Shown here piece after piece: positions 1 through 11,352 of a stretch of 64,000 bases of DNA (position 1 is the stretch's first letter; the number at the start of each line of letters is the position of its first letter). The position numbers were made by a program, and so were the translations under genes. The stretch spans positions 17,652,763 to 17,716,762 of the forward strand of contig JAPTYO010000007.1 of NCBI GenBank assembly GCA_036873135.1. Reading direction: 5' to 3'. The notes below the pieces were generated by a model. It searched no databases. It had not been told where the DNA came from and saw nothing but the letters and a program-made list of their open reading frames with translations. This stretch comes from Clarkia xantiana subsp. parviflora. Its lineage: Eukaryota > Streptophyta > Magnoliopsida > Myrtales > Onagraceae.

Positions 1-114
1 ACATCAGATCAGACTTACGAAGAGCTGGAGGAGTAGGAACAACTACACATCAAAAGCAAACACATTAGGAGAAGACAAACTATACCAATACAACAAGAAG
101 TCAACCATAGTCAC

Positions 115-497
115 CTGCCAAGGAAGGCACCTCCGCTCCCCGACCGGGGGACAGGCATGGTCGAATCTGCATACATTGGCCCCTTCCCTTTGTCGCAGGA
201 AGGAGCAAGAGGCATGTCGGCAGATGTCGACCTCTTAGGATCGCTCGGGGAACGGACGTCAGCATCATTCTCTCGGATAGGTGCAACTCCCCCCCGCCGT
301 CGGGAATACCAAGCCTGCAAAGACAACCACAAAAAGACCATTAGCATGTTAGCATGGGAAAAATCTCAACGAAACCTTTAAAGGCACAAGTCCCATACCC
401 AGGCCAACAGGAGGAGTGTCGCCGAGGCCGGGAACAGTCTGAGGAGATCCGCCTGCGACTCCGCCCTGTAAACAGGGGCGTCTGTTAAGAAACCAAC
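115..497 (-). other. candidate downstream exons of the antisense retroelement gene
   Basis: On the minus strand a strong acceptor (TTTCCTTGTAG) precedes 497 and another (TGTCTTTGCAG) precedes 314. A donor GGCAG|GTGACT ends the last piece at 115. Joining 521-1405 (cut at the GTATGT donor) to a piece starting at 497 and to 314-115 keeps phase 0. The last exon would encode a basic/Ser/Pro-rich tail beginning AWYSRRRGGVAPI. The donor of the middle exon is uncertain (GCCTGG|GTATGG at about 398 is one choice). Confidence 0.4.
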
Positions 498-520
498 CTA
501 CAAGGAAACATGAGCAAATG

Positions 521-1405
521 TTACGAAACTTCAAAACATACCAACTCATCCCCCGAAGGACGTACATGAATGCCCGCCGCGAGCAGCTCGGCGTCAGAAG
601 CACGATAAAGGGGGCTGTACTCCCCCGCCCTATTCGCCGTGTGAATCTTCTTCAAAGCAACCTTGTCTGTATCGGAGAACTCCTGAAAACGCGGAACGGG
701 GTCGGCATCCACTATGTGAGAAGTCGTCCAAGTCGTGCCTGCATCCTTTATAAAAAAGTACTGATACTTCCATTTGTTCTGGGAAGTGTCCGATCTTTCG
801 CAGAACCGCGCCTCAGTATTCCACCCCGCCCTGCGCAAGCCAAGGGAGGAGAATCCCTTCTCGGTCATGTGAGGCCAACGCAAGGTGAAAGTACACATCC
901 CAGACTCATCTGCCTTGCCCAGGCGATAGAAGGCTTGAAAAAGCACTATCGAGTAATCCCAAGAGTTTAGATGACACTGCACCCGGAAACATGTCCAAGC
1001 TCTAAACCCCGGTGGAGTGATAGAGACGGGAGAAATCCTGTAATGTCGACAAAGGCGGGCTAGATCCTGACAATAAGGAAAGCGCAGCCCTTCTCGGAAC
1101 TGTGAAAGATAAACAGCCTCGTATTCAGCCGGAGGAACGGTGGGCCAACCAAATTCGACCCCCTTCACTACGTCCCAAGGATACGAGACCTCTATGCCGA
1201 GACACCAGCCCCGGGTCGAGACATAGAGATCGAACTTGGAACGTGGGAGCTTGTTGGGAAAAAACATTTGGGTCTTCTCCAGTATTACGCGGTTACCCGA
1301 CGGTCCCAAAAGCACACCGCTTCGAGACCTGGAATCGGAATCCATGGTGCCCTCATCAACCTCCCCATCAACGTTATCCGAAACAGAGTGATGAGACTTA
1401 CTCAT
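521..1405 (-). CDS. antisense ORF of the retroelement, putative gypsy-type transposon domain
   Basis: A 294-residue open frame antisense to the host element. The middle (about residues 60-165) holds an FPYCQDLARLCRHYRISPVSI-type segment followed by PPGFRAWTCFRVQCHLNSW. This resembles the plant 'putative gypsy type transposon' domain (Transposase_28/PF04195), whose function is unknown. The N-terminus is acidic and Ser-rich. The frame stops soon after DELVCFEVS, but a GTATGT donor lies at GAGTTG|GTATGT (about 541), so the true product probably continues in spliced exons at lower coordinates. The ATG at 1405 is the first in frame. The start, promoter and expression are unproven, and it could be a decaying relic. 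Confidence 0.65.
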   Translation of the reverse strand: MSKSHHSVSDNVDGEVDEGTMDSDSRSRSGVLLGPSGNRVILEKTQMFFPNKLPRSKFDLYVSTRGWCLGIEVSYPWDVVKGVEFGWPTVPPAEYEAVYLSQFREGLRFPYCQDLARLCRHYRISPVSITPPGFRAWTCFRVQCHLNSWDYSIVLFQAFYRLGKADESGMCTFTLRWPHMTEKGFSSLGLRRAGWNTEARFCERSDTSQNKWKYQYFFIKDAGTTWTTSHIVDADPVPRFQEFSDTDKVALKKIHTANRAGEYSPLYRASDAELLAAGIHVRPSGDELVCFEVS

Positions 1406-2394
1406 TGCGTGAAGAAGCAGAAACCGTTGCCTACCAGGAACACTCTAAGTATCAAAGACACGCGCTTGCAAGCCCGTCAACCAAACCCTGCAAAAACCAT
1501 ACACAACTCAATCAAAAACCAGGGCCACGTATCAACACCATTCACCAAGCCCTTTGCGAGGGCATCCAACCCAACGGACCAACTGTCCGCGAGCAAACAG
1601 CTAGGGACCCTCCCGCTCGGGAGTCAAAAGTCCCTACGCTCACCAAAGGCCTAGGCCACCCACTAACAAAATTTCCATATATTTGTGCAATGTGACACAG
1701 GTATTCAAGCATTCCACAAAGCGATAAGTTCAAGAGCTAAAGAAATCCAAGACATGCAAAGTTGGTCATAATTACCAAAATGCCATCCGACCACATTTCG
1801 ATCAAATTTTATCCCCAAAACGGCTCAAGGCTCCGGGGGCACATACAAGCAGCTCAAATACACTTAAGCAAGCCCATTACATGTCACGGGGAAACTTACC
1901 CCTACCCGAACAATTCAAAAAGCACTCGGGTCAACTAAGCCACCGATAAACACGATCTACCGAGCGATCACCTAAACTCCGGGGGCATGACTATCTACTC
2001 ACAAATAATCGAGGAGTCATTATCACACTCGGGGGCATCATATCAAGTCACCCGCATCAAAATACAAAGGATCGAACTTTTTGCTCGAATATGTCCACTT
2101 TCGAACCTCCACGATTTCACCTCGGTTGACCGAAACCTAAGGGCCTCTTCACAAAGGGAGTTCACTAACCATAACTCTATTTATCTACATTTAAAGTTTG
2201 GCCAAAAACGAATTTTGAAAAATCAAGCCAAAATTTCACTTAGGTATTTCATCGAACACCTATCATGCACCTTATTAAAATTCGAAATTTGCAGCCCTAA
2301 AGGTCCAATTACCATCAAAAAAAGGAAGGAGAGGACATTACCGATCAATACCCGACAAGAAGGACCCGAAAACGGGTCGAATTGAGCCCGAAAT

Positions 2395-2520
2395 CGGCCC
2401 GCCGAGCTGCAGCCGCCGCCCCGCCTGTCGCCGCCGCACCTGCCGCCGCTGCTGCCGCGCCGCGCCGCCGCTGGGCCGCCGTGCTCTGGCCGGTGCTGGT
2501 CCTGGTGGTTGCCGGCCGGA
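2395..2520. repeat. GCC/GCT-rich low-complexity stretch inside the retroelement
   Basis: A GC-rich trinucleotide-like run (GCCGCCGC, CTGCCGCCGC and similar) stands out against the AT-rich surroundings. It lies in the untranslated part between the antisense ORF and the 3' LTR. No credible protein frame spans it. Confidence 0.7.
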
Positions 2521-3293
2521 ATAAGGTGGTGCTAGGGCCCTAAGGTGGTTCTCCTAAATCACTACCCTAAAACCTCTCCAAAACCCTCTCAACAACCTAT
2601 TCAAATGTGTATAGTTTTATAAACTATCACAAAGAGGGGGGACTACACAACCTAACAAGCACCATACATCCAAGAGGTACACTCACATCCACCCTCCATT
2701 TTTAAAAGTTGTTGATAACTTGGATTTTCACCATCAAGTGACTTAGCTAAATTTGACTAAGTTATTTCAAATGGTCTCAACTACTTGAAAACAATATTTT
2801 TATGGTTTTTCATATCAAGTCCATTACATGTGATTTTCCAAACCCGGCGTCATTACGTTTACTAAAACCGTCGTCTCGCCGGCGAGACGGCCATCTCGGA
2901 CGACGGACTCCCGAAAACCATCATCTTGCATGAAAAACGTTTTATCAAAACCTTCATGATTTATTATCGTTTTAATACAATTAGTCATGGCATGAACGTT
3001 CCATATGTATTCGATCATCTTACAAACCCGAAAAATCTCATGTGTGCTCACGCCTCATTTTTTCCAAAACCACATTTATCATATTACTTGTAGTCCGTTG
3101 TGCTACTAACCCTTTGCATAGTTGTCAAGCATGACCATCTCAAAAAACTAAGGCAAAGAAGCTCGTCTGAGCCGCGCGTATCCACCATTGGTAGGTCAGA
3201 ACTCAAGGTGAGCGGACGACCCGAATCACGCGTATACCCTATCTTAAAATAGAGTTAAACAAAGGTCAAGCCATTATTTAACTCGGGGGCAAG

Positions 3294-4043
3294 TGATGGA
3301 TATACGCATGATTCGGGCTCGGTTTTAATTATTCGGACCTCATACACGCACGTAAGACCCACTAGGAAACCCAATTTCGAGCTAACCGGGGGAAACCGGG
3401 CAAGTCGCGAACTTGCCCGGCACCCCCGGGGGCTTACCCGGAATTCCGGGTAAGTTTAGCACTCCGGGGGTGTCGCGCACACCCCCCATTTTGTCTCGAA
3501 TGTATAGGAGACCCGATTTTTAACTAACTCCTATGTGTCCGAGACCTATGTTTCAAAGGCGCGCGCGTCCCGCTCGTGACAGCCGCCTGAAACGCGCGTC
3601 AGAGTCCTTTTCCCAAAGCTCTCCCCTGCATCCCGGTTCACATTTCCATATTGAACCGGGTCAAAACCGGCTTACGGTCCAAGGTTGCCTATAAATAGCC
3701 ACCTTGGGGGTAAACATTTCCAAGTGACTTTTGGGTGAGAATTGTGAAAAGCTCTGACCTCTCTCTAAACTTTATCTCTCTAGAACCGTCTAATGTTGAT
3801 CGTCGGAGTGAGCGCACCAAGCACCTCCCCCCCTCTCCACGGGAGTTGCTGGGTAATGCTCCTCTCGCAGGTACAGACGGACGGTCCGCGAGAGAGCCCG
3901 AAGGACTTAGCGCGATTTTGAAGACGAAGCCAAAGGCCCGTGCACGACCCTGGGAGACGGACTTGGCCCAAACAAACTCGCACCCAACCCGAAGACATCG
4001 ACAAGTTACTCAGCGGACAGCCCGCGGTAACTTGGTCGAAACA
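3294..4043 (+). mobile_element. 3' LTR (about 750 bp)
   Basis: It starts TGATGGATATACGC immediately after the polypurine tract and ends GGTCGAAACA. A TATA box (TATAAATA, 3690-3697) is followed about 30 bp later by the presumed transcription start, giving roughly 400 bp U3 and 320 bp R-U5. Most of the unit is GC-rich compared with the DNA after 4043, which drops abruptly to AT-rich sequence. The 5' copy is outside the window, so the exact ends and target duplication cannot be checked. Confidence 0.7.
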
Positions 4044-6348
4044 TTGTATAAAAATAAATATAATATATAAAAGAGCATATAATTTTTTAAAAATAATTAT
4101 TGCAATAATTTAAAAATTACATTACAAAAAAATATAAAAACAATACATTAAAGTTGTCAATTAAATAAAAGTTAACCTATATATATATGAGACTACATAG
4201 AATTGTCACACACATTACTAAATTGTCAGAGATGTTCGACCAAATCGTCTTAAATCTTTTTTTGCCAGTTTGATTGATAATTCACTATGGAAGAATCAAA
4301 TATAACTTTAGAAGTGTTGAATCTTTTCAATAATTATACGCTACTTTACTAAGTAATATTACTAATAGGTGCAGTCTTTACTCAACGGGCATGATGATTG
4401 ATAAATATAATTATTGATATAATAATAGTGATTAATTAAATTAATTGAATCAATATGATTTCATCATATCGATGTATATCTGTTATTCATCGATTGACAT
4501 GTCTTGATTCATCGTTGTTAGCAGAATTACGCTTATGCACATTAATTAGATACATATTAGTAAATCGGTTAAAGGTGAAGCCGTCATGTATTTTTACTAA
4601 TGATTTTAATAAACAAAAAAAAAATGTATATCATCCTACAAATATTATTTTTATATAATGTATCATAATAAAAAAAAATATTCCTTTTATAGAATAATAA
4701 TATAATAAGTACATTATATATAAATATATATGCATTAAAATAATATAATATTTTTTAATAAAAAAATTTATTTCACGTTTAATAATATGAAAATTTATAC
4801 AATTTTTCAAAATTTAGAACTGGCGGTTGTGTTACATGTTAAAATATAAACAAATTGAGTCTGGAAACTCTGAAATTGATTCGAAGTTAAAAAGTAGTAA
4901 TTTTGGTTCGTGTTATTATTTAACTTATTTAATATTAAAAATGACATATTACGGCTTGTGTCATTTTCCGACTTAGCATAGCATAATAGATATATATATA
5001 TAAAATAAAAAAGAAAAGTAAAACAATTGAATAAAATAGTATTTAAGAGTAGAAACCGACATGAACAGTAACGGAGGAGTTCCTACTAGTGGGAACTGTC
5101 TCACTTCACTATTCACGTGATAATGACAAAACTGTAATATTAGTAATCCTAGTCACGCCTGGTGGCGCCCAGTCAGCGTCCAGTGGCAAATCTAGGAACT
5201 AAGAACTCTCATTGGAATGCAAAGTTCCTATTTAATCATTACAAGTAGGAACCAACAGTAAGTGAAACTAGAAACTCTCTACAATGAAAAATTTACAACA
5301 TGAAATTGGGAACTACGAACTAGGAACTACCATTGCAAGTGCTCTTAGGGAAATCCGAATCGGGCTCCAACGACATTTGGTCAGACTTTGACAACCTCAG
5401 CCAGACTTTAATAATAATAATAATATATTTAAAAAAAGGGCTTTGCTAGAAAGTGTGAAAAAAAGTGTGAAAAAACCATAGAAAGTTAACAACTGCCACA
5501 TGACAATGCATTGCATGATTCTCTTTCCAATTTATATCAAATTGTTAACTGGCATGTGACAGTTGTTAACTTTCTATAGTTTTTTCACTCTTTTTTTCAC
5601 ACTTTAAGGAATTACTCTTAAAAAAAAGGTATATATATATTATTCACTTTATAAACGTACATTTATACAAGTTCCATCCAAATATTTTATTAATACATAT
5701 TTACACAAATTGTATATTAACATTTTATTAGCTCATACAAAGCCAACCGAGGCCTAATTTATGTGTAATTTTTTAATTAATCCATAATATATATTTTTTA
5801 GGCAGCAAAATTAGATTTTTTTTTTTGAATGTACAAATAAAAAAATGAATTTTTATAAAGGAGTAGACATTAACAAATTTCCTACAAAAAAAAAAAAAAA
5901 ACAAAAAAAAAACTTACTAGAATTACTCCGTTAGCATAGCTGTTTTTCTTTTACTTTCGAGCACCCTTAATCCTATATATAAAGGGAAATTCCGCGGAAT
6001 CTCCTTTCTGGCATTCTGTAACATATATATACATATATAATCATTATACTATGGAGGCATGATCTTGATCCATGATGGTTTTGCTGTCTCTCGTCTCATC
6101 TCGTGTCTGAGCTGACAATGACAAAAATGGGTGATGAAGAATGTCCCGTGTTCTGACTCAGTCTACCCTTCGGTTCCCAAACCCATCAAAATTCCACCTT
6201 TCGCCTTCTTCCATTCCATAGCCTTTCCCACCAAAGTTTCCACACTACATAGGGGAAATTCTGAAAACCCTAACCCCTTTTCTGCATCCATGTCGATTTC
6301 TCGCTTACCCTCAGTCTGAGCAGCTTAATCAGAGACAGAGCACACCAT
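4044..6348. other. AT-rich intergenic DNA upstream of the F-box gene
   Basis: No coding frame is credible here. It contains a hairpin-forming inverted repeat (5450-5605). It also holds a possible degraded MITE at about 5046-5347, whose right end reads CCATTGCAAGTGCTCTTA, and poly(A) and TA runs. The last 300 bp (from about 6040) is CT-rich and probably includes the promoter and 5' leader of the F-box gene, with a TATATATA stretch at about 6023. Confidence 0.6.
5450..5605. mobile_element. palindromic MITE-like hairpin element
   Basis: The first about 53 bp (AAAGTGTGAAAAAAAGTGTG through GCCACATG) is the near-perfect reverse complement of the last about 53 bp (CATGTGACAG through TCACACTTT). The core between them is about 48 bp. 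The whole can fold into one long hairpin. No coding potential and no clear target-site duplication, so the superfamily is undetermined. Confidence 0.65.
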
Positions 6349-8792
6349 ATGGGAGCGTCGCTCTCTAACCTGACCGACGGAGTCAATGGGTCGGGCTCCA
6401 GCCCCGGTCTGGGCGATATACCAGAGAGCTGCGTTGCCTGCGTGTTCCTCTACTTGACCCCGCCTGAGATTTGCAACCTGGCGCGGCTCAACAGGGCGTT
6501 CCGTGGAGCTGCCTCCTCCGATGCGGTGTGGGAGACGAAGCTGCCCTCCAATTACCAAGATCTGCTCGATTTGTTGCCCTCGGAAAAGTACCGCAACTTG
6601 TCCAAGAAGAACATCTTCGCCCTGCTCTCTCGTCCCGTCCCGTTCGATGATGGAACCAAGGTGCGTTATTAAAGCTATGTTAATCTGATACGATAGATAT
6701 AGGAATTCTGCTCATCAATGTAGCTAAATATGTGGATTTGATTGGTTCAAAATACACCACTTTGTTTAATCATTCACCATGTGGCTTCTCTTAAGCTGCA
6801 GGAGGTGTGGTTGGATAGAGTGACTGGAAGAGTCTGTATGTCGATATCGGCCAAGGCTATGGCTATAACTGGGATTGAGGACAGGAGATACTGGAATTGG
6901 ATTCCTACTGAAGAATCCAGGTTGGCTTCTTAATCCAAGAATAACTCTTATTTCTGCTGAATAACTCGAAGAACTGTGTTAATTCTAGTTAAATCTCTTA
7001 GGTTCATTATTAGCTCTTATAGATTAAGAACACGACCTAAATTGGATTAATTCAAGAACTAGTTGGAGTCAGAATTGGTTTTATTTACTGAAGGCTTTCC
7101 AAGAATAATCTCAGGTTCTTTTTGGCCTACTGTTGTACTTGTTAAAGGAAGATTGGTAGGGGTGCTCAAAGTTAGGACGGGGTCACTGGTTTAATTTCGC
7201 CATAAAGAACATAGCTTTTGTTTGTGTGTCCTGTCTGTTAGGAATCTAAACATCATACGACTGCAAAGGTTTCCTTCTGTGGCAATACAAAATGGATCAT
7301 ATGTAGAAGACCAGTACAGGGCAAAGTATATGCATGATTACTCCTCTACCTAGAGACCCTTGCCCTGGTGCTTCTATTGGACCAGCAGTCTTCGTAAGAT
7401 ATACAAATGGAGTGTCATGTGTTGATAGGTGTTAATTAGCTGTATATGATAAGCTGCTCCAGCAAGTCTAAGGACATTTTTGCAACTGCTTTCTGACGTC
7501 TAATAGCAAATAAATCTCTAACTAATATGCAGTATCCCATAATATTAGGTTCTCTTGTCCCCATAATCTTTACATCTTCCATTTTCTTGACTAGTAGTTA
7601 TTGATCCAGCTATCAATGTTTTGAAGGACCCGTGCATCTTTATAATCAACACAGCTTATATATTTTTTTTGGAGAAACCTTGTGGATTTGCTGGGTATTC
7701 TAACTAACTGCTTGAGCCTTTCTTGATACCTTTCTGTTGATGATTACCACTGGCATTTTCATATGAGCTCTCATTTATTCTCCCATGATATATGTTTGGA
7801 ATTTTATCAATACCTTTAGTTTTGACATTTGTATTATAGAGTTTATCAAACCCCTTATTTGCAACAAGGACAGCAGTGCGCACACTTTCTCCAAATTCTG
7901 AATTTTCTGGCGATAACTCGCTATGGAAATTAGTGAGGGATTGGTCTTGTTTTATTGTTAGTCTTTCATAACATTATTTTTCTCTGGTTTTTCCATTCAT
8001 CACGCTCATGCATATCTTTATGTTCTCTGTAAAAAAGTCCATCCTTATTTTAGTTTGATAATTCCTACTAACATCTGAATTTGGTGCAAGAAATCAGATA
8101 ACATTTAACAAAAACTACCAACAAGGAATATTACTCTATATCCTGTAACATATATTGGACTTTGATGGGGCAGTTTGCCAACATTTCTACGATTGCTTAC
8201 TTGTATTGTATATTACAGATGAACAATTTTTATTTAAAACTCTGCTACTTAAGCAATTACATGCATCTAATAATCTTTGAATATTCTATGCTGTTTCTTG
8301 CTGCTAAAAGAGCATCCTTTTCCCTGCAGGTTTCACGAAGTGGCATATCTGCAGCAGATATGGTGGTTTGAGGTTGACGGGGCAGTAAAATTTCCGTTCC
8401 CAGCAGATATTTACACGATCTCTTACAGACTTCACCTCGGTAAATTTGCAAAGAGGTTGGGCAGAAGGGTGTGCAGCTTCGAGCATACACATGGCTGGGA
8501 CATAAAGCCTGTCCGGTTTGAGTTATCGACTGCAGATGGCCAACACGCATCATCTGAATGCTGTCTAGATGAAACACAACACGATGAGGTCAATGGAGAC
8601 CACAAGCGCGGATGTTGGATAGAGTACAAAGTAGGTGAATTCATAGTCAGTCACACCGAACCCTCGACCGAGGTGAGGTTCTCCATGAAACAGATTGACT
8701 GTACACACTCAAAAGGCGGACTCTGTGTAGATTCTGTATATATTATCCCAAGCGATTTGAGAGACCGTAAAAGAAGAGGAGTTGTGAAATAG
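6349..8792 (+). CDS. PP2-A15: F-box protein PP2-A15-like (F-box plus PP2/lectin-like domain)
   Basis: Three exons: 6349-6660, 6802-6920, 8330-8792; 297 residues, all GT-AG. The start MGASLSNL is typical of the family. An F-box lies at about residues 22-68 (DIPESCVACVFLYLTPPEIC, then LARLNRAFRGAASSDAVWE). A PP2-type domain follows from about residue 107, with the conserved RRYWNWIPTEESRF, YLQQIWWFEV, LGRRVCSFEHTHGWDIKPV and a C-terminal FSMKQIDCTHSKGGLCVDSV. By family knowledge it is a substrate receptor of an SCF ubiquitin ligase, and the PP2 domain may bind glycans. Targets are unknown. Intron 2 is long (1409 bp). PP2-A11 to A14 are close alternatives; the A15 label rests on the syntenic position. 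Confidence 0.93.
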
Positions 8793-9585
8793 CCACCTGC
8801 CCGCCTTATGAAAAAGGAAGTTTTTTATGCAGCAGCATTTGGATTATAGAAGAAGATTCTTTGTTAGTGTTATGATACAATTACAGATAGGTTGCTTATA
8901 CATTTGGAGTGGATTGCAGAGAGCTATACATTTGGAGTGGTCATCAGCCATTTTTGTTTGTTTGTTTGGTTGTTTAGGTATGTATCATCTACCACTGTGT
9001 GATCCTAACCTTCCTTGTATGTTGGTTGTTTTGGGGTTTGTTTGGAAGATTTGGGGATTAGATAAGAGAGTTGAAGGTTAAAAGTGCATTTCATTCAGTC
9101 ATTTAGAGAAGTGGATCAGGTCTAGCCCCTGTGTAAAGAAATGAAAATGCTAATACAGTTGCCTTGATGGTTTTCGGTTTACAATTTACTATGTCTGGTA
9201 AAATCTCCTTTGGAGCACTCTCATATACCGAATGCTAATGCAGTTAGTTATACCTTGTTTTTGTATTTCTTTTATTAGCAGATAGAGAATGACTAGTTAT
9301 TTGCTGTGGTATCTTCTGGAGTCTAATAACAGATCATATATTGAGAAATAAGAGCACTTGCAGTCCACCATTGTTATGCATCTTGTAGTTGACCATCAAC
9401 TTTTAATTTTGTACAATGCAGATGCCCTAATAATAATAATAACAATGAACTATGTAAATCTTTTTTTTATTCGTCTCTTTAATGTCATCAAATATAATAT
9501 CAAAATATTATCAATCAAATCACTTTTATGAACGTTTAAAGCCATCTCGGTTTTGGGAGGATAATTTTTGAATCAATTAGTTTTA
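8793..9585. other. 3' UTR and spacer after the F-box gene
   Basis: T-rich sequence likely to hold the 3' UTR and polyadenylation region. At about 9349 there is a lone MITE-like end (TAAGAGCACTTGCAGTCC). No gene seen. Confidence 0.5.
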
Positions 9586-10099
9586 GGGTTAATAACTTAT
9601 GAAAAGTTTGAATTTTGACCATGTTAACCGGAGAGGTCTCGGAGAGGTCTAAATTTTCAAAAGTTAACTTGGAAAGTCTGAATTTTCAACTTTGTTGATA
9701 TAAGAGATCTCCGTCAATTTTTGCCGTTAAAACTGACGGAATTTGGTTACATGCTTGGCATGAGACCGAAAATAAACTTAAATCCCGAAAATGCCCTTCG
9801 ACCAAAGTGTGCCCCTCACATGCTTGACCTGAAAAGACAGAAATGCCCCTTAAAGCAAAAAAAAAAGCATTCTTCTTCGCCGGAAAACATCACCGGTGAC
9901 CGCCAATGCCGCCTAAATCTCCGAAAAAAGGGGTAAAAGTGTCATTTCGCACAATTCTGTTAAATTTAACCCTAAAAATGAACGGAAAACCAAAGTTCAA
10001 CAAAGTTTGAAATTCAGACCTTCCAAATTAACTTATAAAAATTCAGACCTCTCCGGATAATATGAGTCAAAATTCAGACTTTTCATAGGTTATTAACCC
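9586..10099. mobile_element. non-autonomous MULE-like element with 9-bp target duplication
   Basis: A 514-bp unit starts GGGTTAATAACTTATGAAAA and ends with the inverted form (TTTTCATAGGTTATTAACCC). The terminal inverted repeats extend about 115 bp with modest divergence. It is flanked on both sides by the identical 9-mer TTAGTTTTA (9577-9585 and 10100-10108). A 9-bp duplication is the hallmark of Mutator-like elements. The core is GC-richer than the arms and has no transposase. Related copies occur at 11650-15703, 28183-28290 and 61240-61745. Confidence 0.85.
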
Positions 10100-10192
10100 T
10101 TAGTTTTATCTTCTTAATATATATATATATATAGTATATATAGTTATTAGTTACTAAAACTAAAAGCATGTTTCTGATTCATTTCCCCTTAA

Positions 10193-10606
10193 GAGCGTCC
10201 ACAATGGTTTTACATAAATTGTATTTTTTAAAGTTGCCACGTAGACATTTATGTACACTTTAAGTAATACGTAAATTTAAAACACACGTAAAAAATATTT
10301 TCTCTGCAATCGTATTACTTAAACATATTCCTTAAATATATTTTATTATTAAATTTTCCAACAACCACCAATAAGATATTAGCATTAATTATAAAATGAA
10401 TTAATCTATAATAAAAAATTGGTTACGTAATACATAGTGCATTACTTAAATTTAAGGAATGCTTTATGTAAAAACATAAATTTACGTGTGGGTCCCATCT
10501 TTAAGGAATGCTATGTAAAACCACTGTAGATAGTTTTTGTTGCTTTATAAATAAATATGTAGGACCCACGTTTACATAATCTTTACGTAATACCATTGTG
10601 ATGCTC
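10193..10606. mobile_element. Tourist-like (PIF/Harbinger) MITE, copy 1
   Basis: A 414-bp AT-rich element with ends GAGCGTCCACAATGG / CCATTGTGATGCTC, flanked by TAA on both sides (10190-10192 and 10607-10609). The 3-bp TWA duplication fits PIF/Harbinger MITEs. It is the reverse complement, with few differences, of the element at 44161-44583. No coding capacity. Confidence 0.85.
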
Positions 10607-10609
10607 TAA

Positions 10610-11352
10610 AAGAGATATGATATCTCATTCCTTTTCCAAAAATGTTGATTATCCAACTACGTGAAAGATAATTAATTAACGAGATTTTTTTTCCTTCGTT
10701 GTTATTTTTTCTTAATAACGAAACCTACCAAATCGAAAAGTCCCAGTGCTGATTGCTAAAAAAAAAATGAGTGGTCAAACTCAAAGTGCTTCCAAACTTT
10801 TCCACTTATCTAGAGATGATAGGACTGGTAAGATCTTGGCGGTGGCGGGGGCAACATCTGCATGTCATTACTGTATTCTTTCTGCACTTCTTCTGTACAT
10901 ACTAACTAAATACAACACTCCAATCAAAGACTCTTCTTTTTTCTTCTTTTCTCCGCAGCCACAGCTATATATACAGTGCCGGATTTGTAGTATACTAAGT
11001 TAGCTTATTTTTTTTAAATATAAATGTAAAGTAATTTTTAATAATTATTTTATGGTCCAATTGGATTTGAGTTTCTATTGATCTAGCCAGATTTGAGTAA
11101 TGGGTTGGGTCCGATCAAAAAATATTTTTAGAAAATAGACATCTTACATATTTTTAGACGCAATGAATATAATACAAAAAAAAGACAACAATAATGATAG
11201 TTTCTCATATTTTCTGTTTAGGATAGTTTCATTCACAACGAAGGTATACAATCACTCACAACTCAAAGTGAGGGAAACTAGCAAATATTTAGAGTTAAAT
11301 TTCAGTTAAAATTAGTTGCAAGTCAATCCGAGTTACTACCGATATGTTATTA
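10610..11352. other. AT-rich spacer
   Basis: No coding region seen. Poly(A/T) tracts and diverged sequence, with no repeat I can classify. Confidence 0.4.

Larger units (their letters stand above)
1..4043 (+). mobile_element. 3' part of a Ty3/gypsy (Tat-like) LTR retrotransposon
   Basis: Read on the plus strand, this is the end of an LTR element whose 5' LTR and pol lie outside the window. A purine-rich tract (TCGGGGGCAAG) ends at 3293 and is followed directly by TG of an LTR. No primer-binding site follows the LTR at 4043, so it is the 3' LTR. Between the missing pol and this LTR lies an antisense ORF (521-1405). That layout is known for the Tat lineage (Grande, Retand, Ogre relatives), whose elements carry extra genes in antisense near the 3' LTR. 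Several CTCCGGGGGCA-type purine tracts recur at about 1827, 1977 and 2028. No pol domain is visible in the window, so the lineage is inferred. Confidence 0.75.

Noticed and set aside
1102..1695. Long plus-strand open frame over the antisense retroelement ORF
   Set aside because: It overlaps the domain-bearing minus-strand frame and has no recognisable motif; it is a shadow frame.
2872..2889. Perfect 18-bp palindrome CGTCTCGCCGGCGAGACG
   Set aside because: It lies inside the retroelement's non-coding part with no other regulatory context, so no function can be argued.
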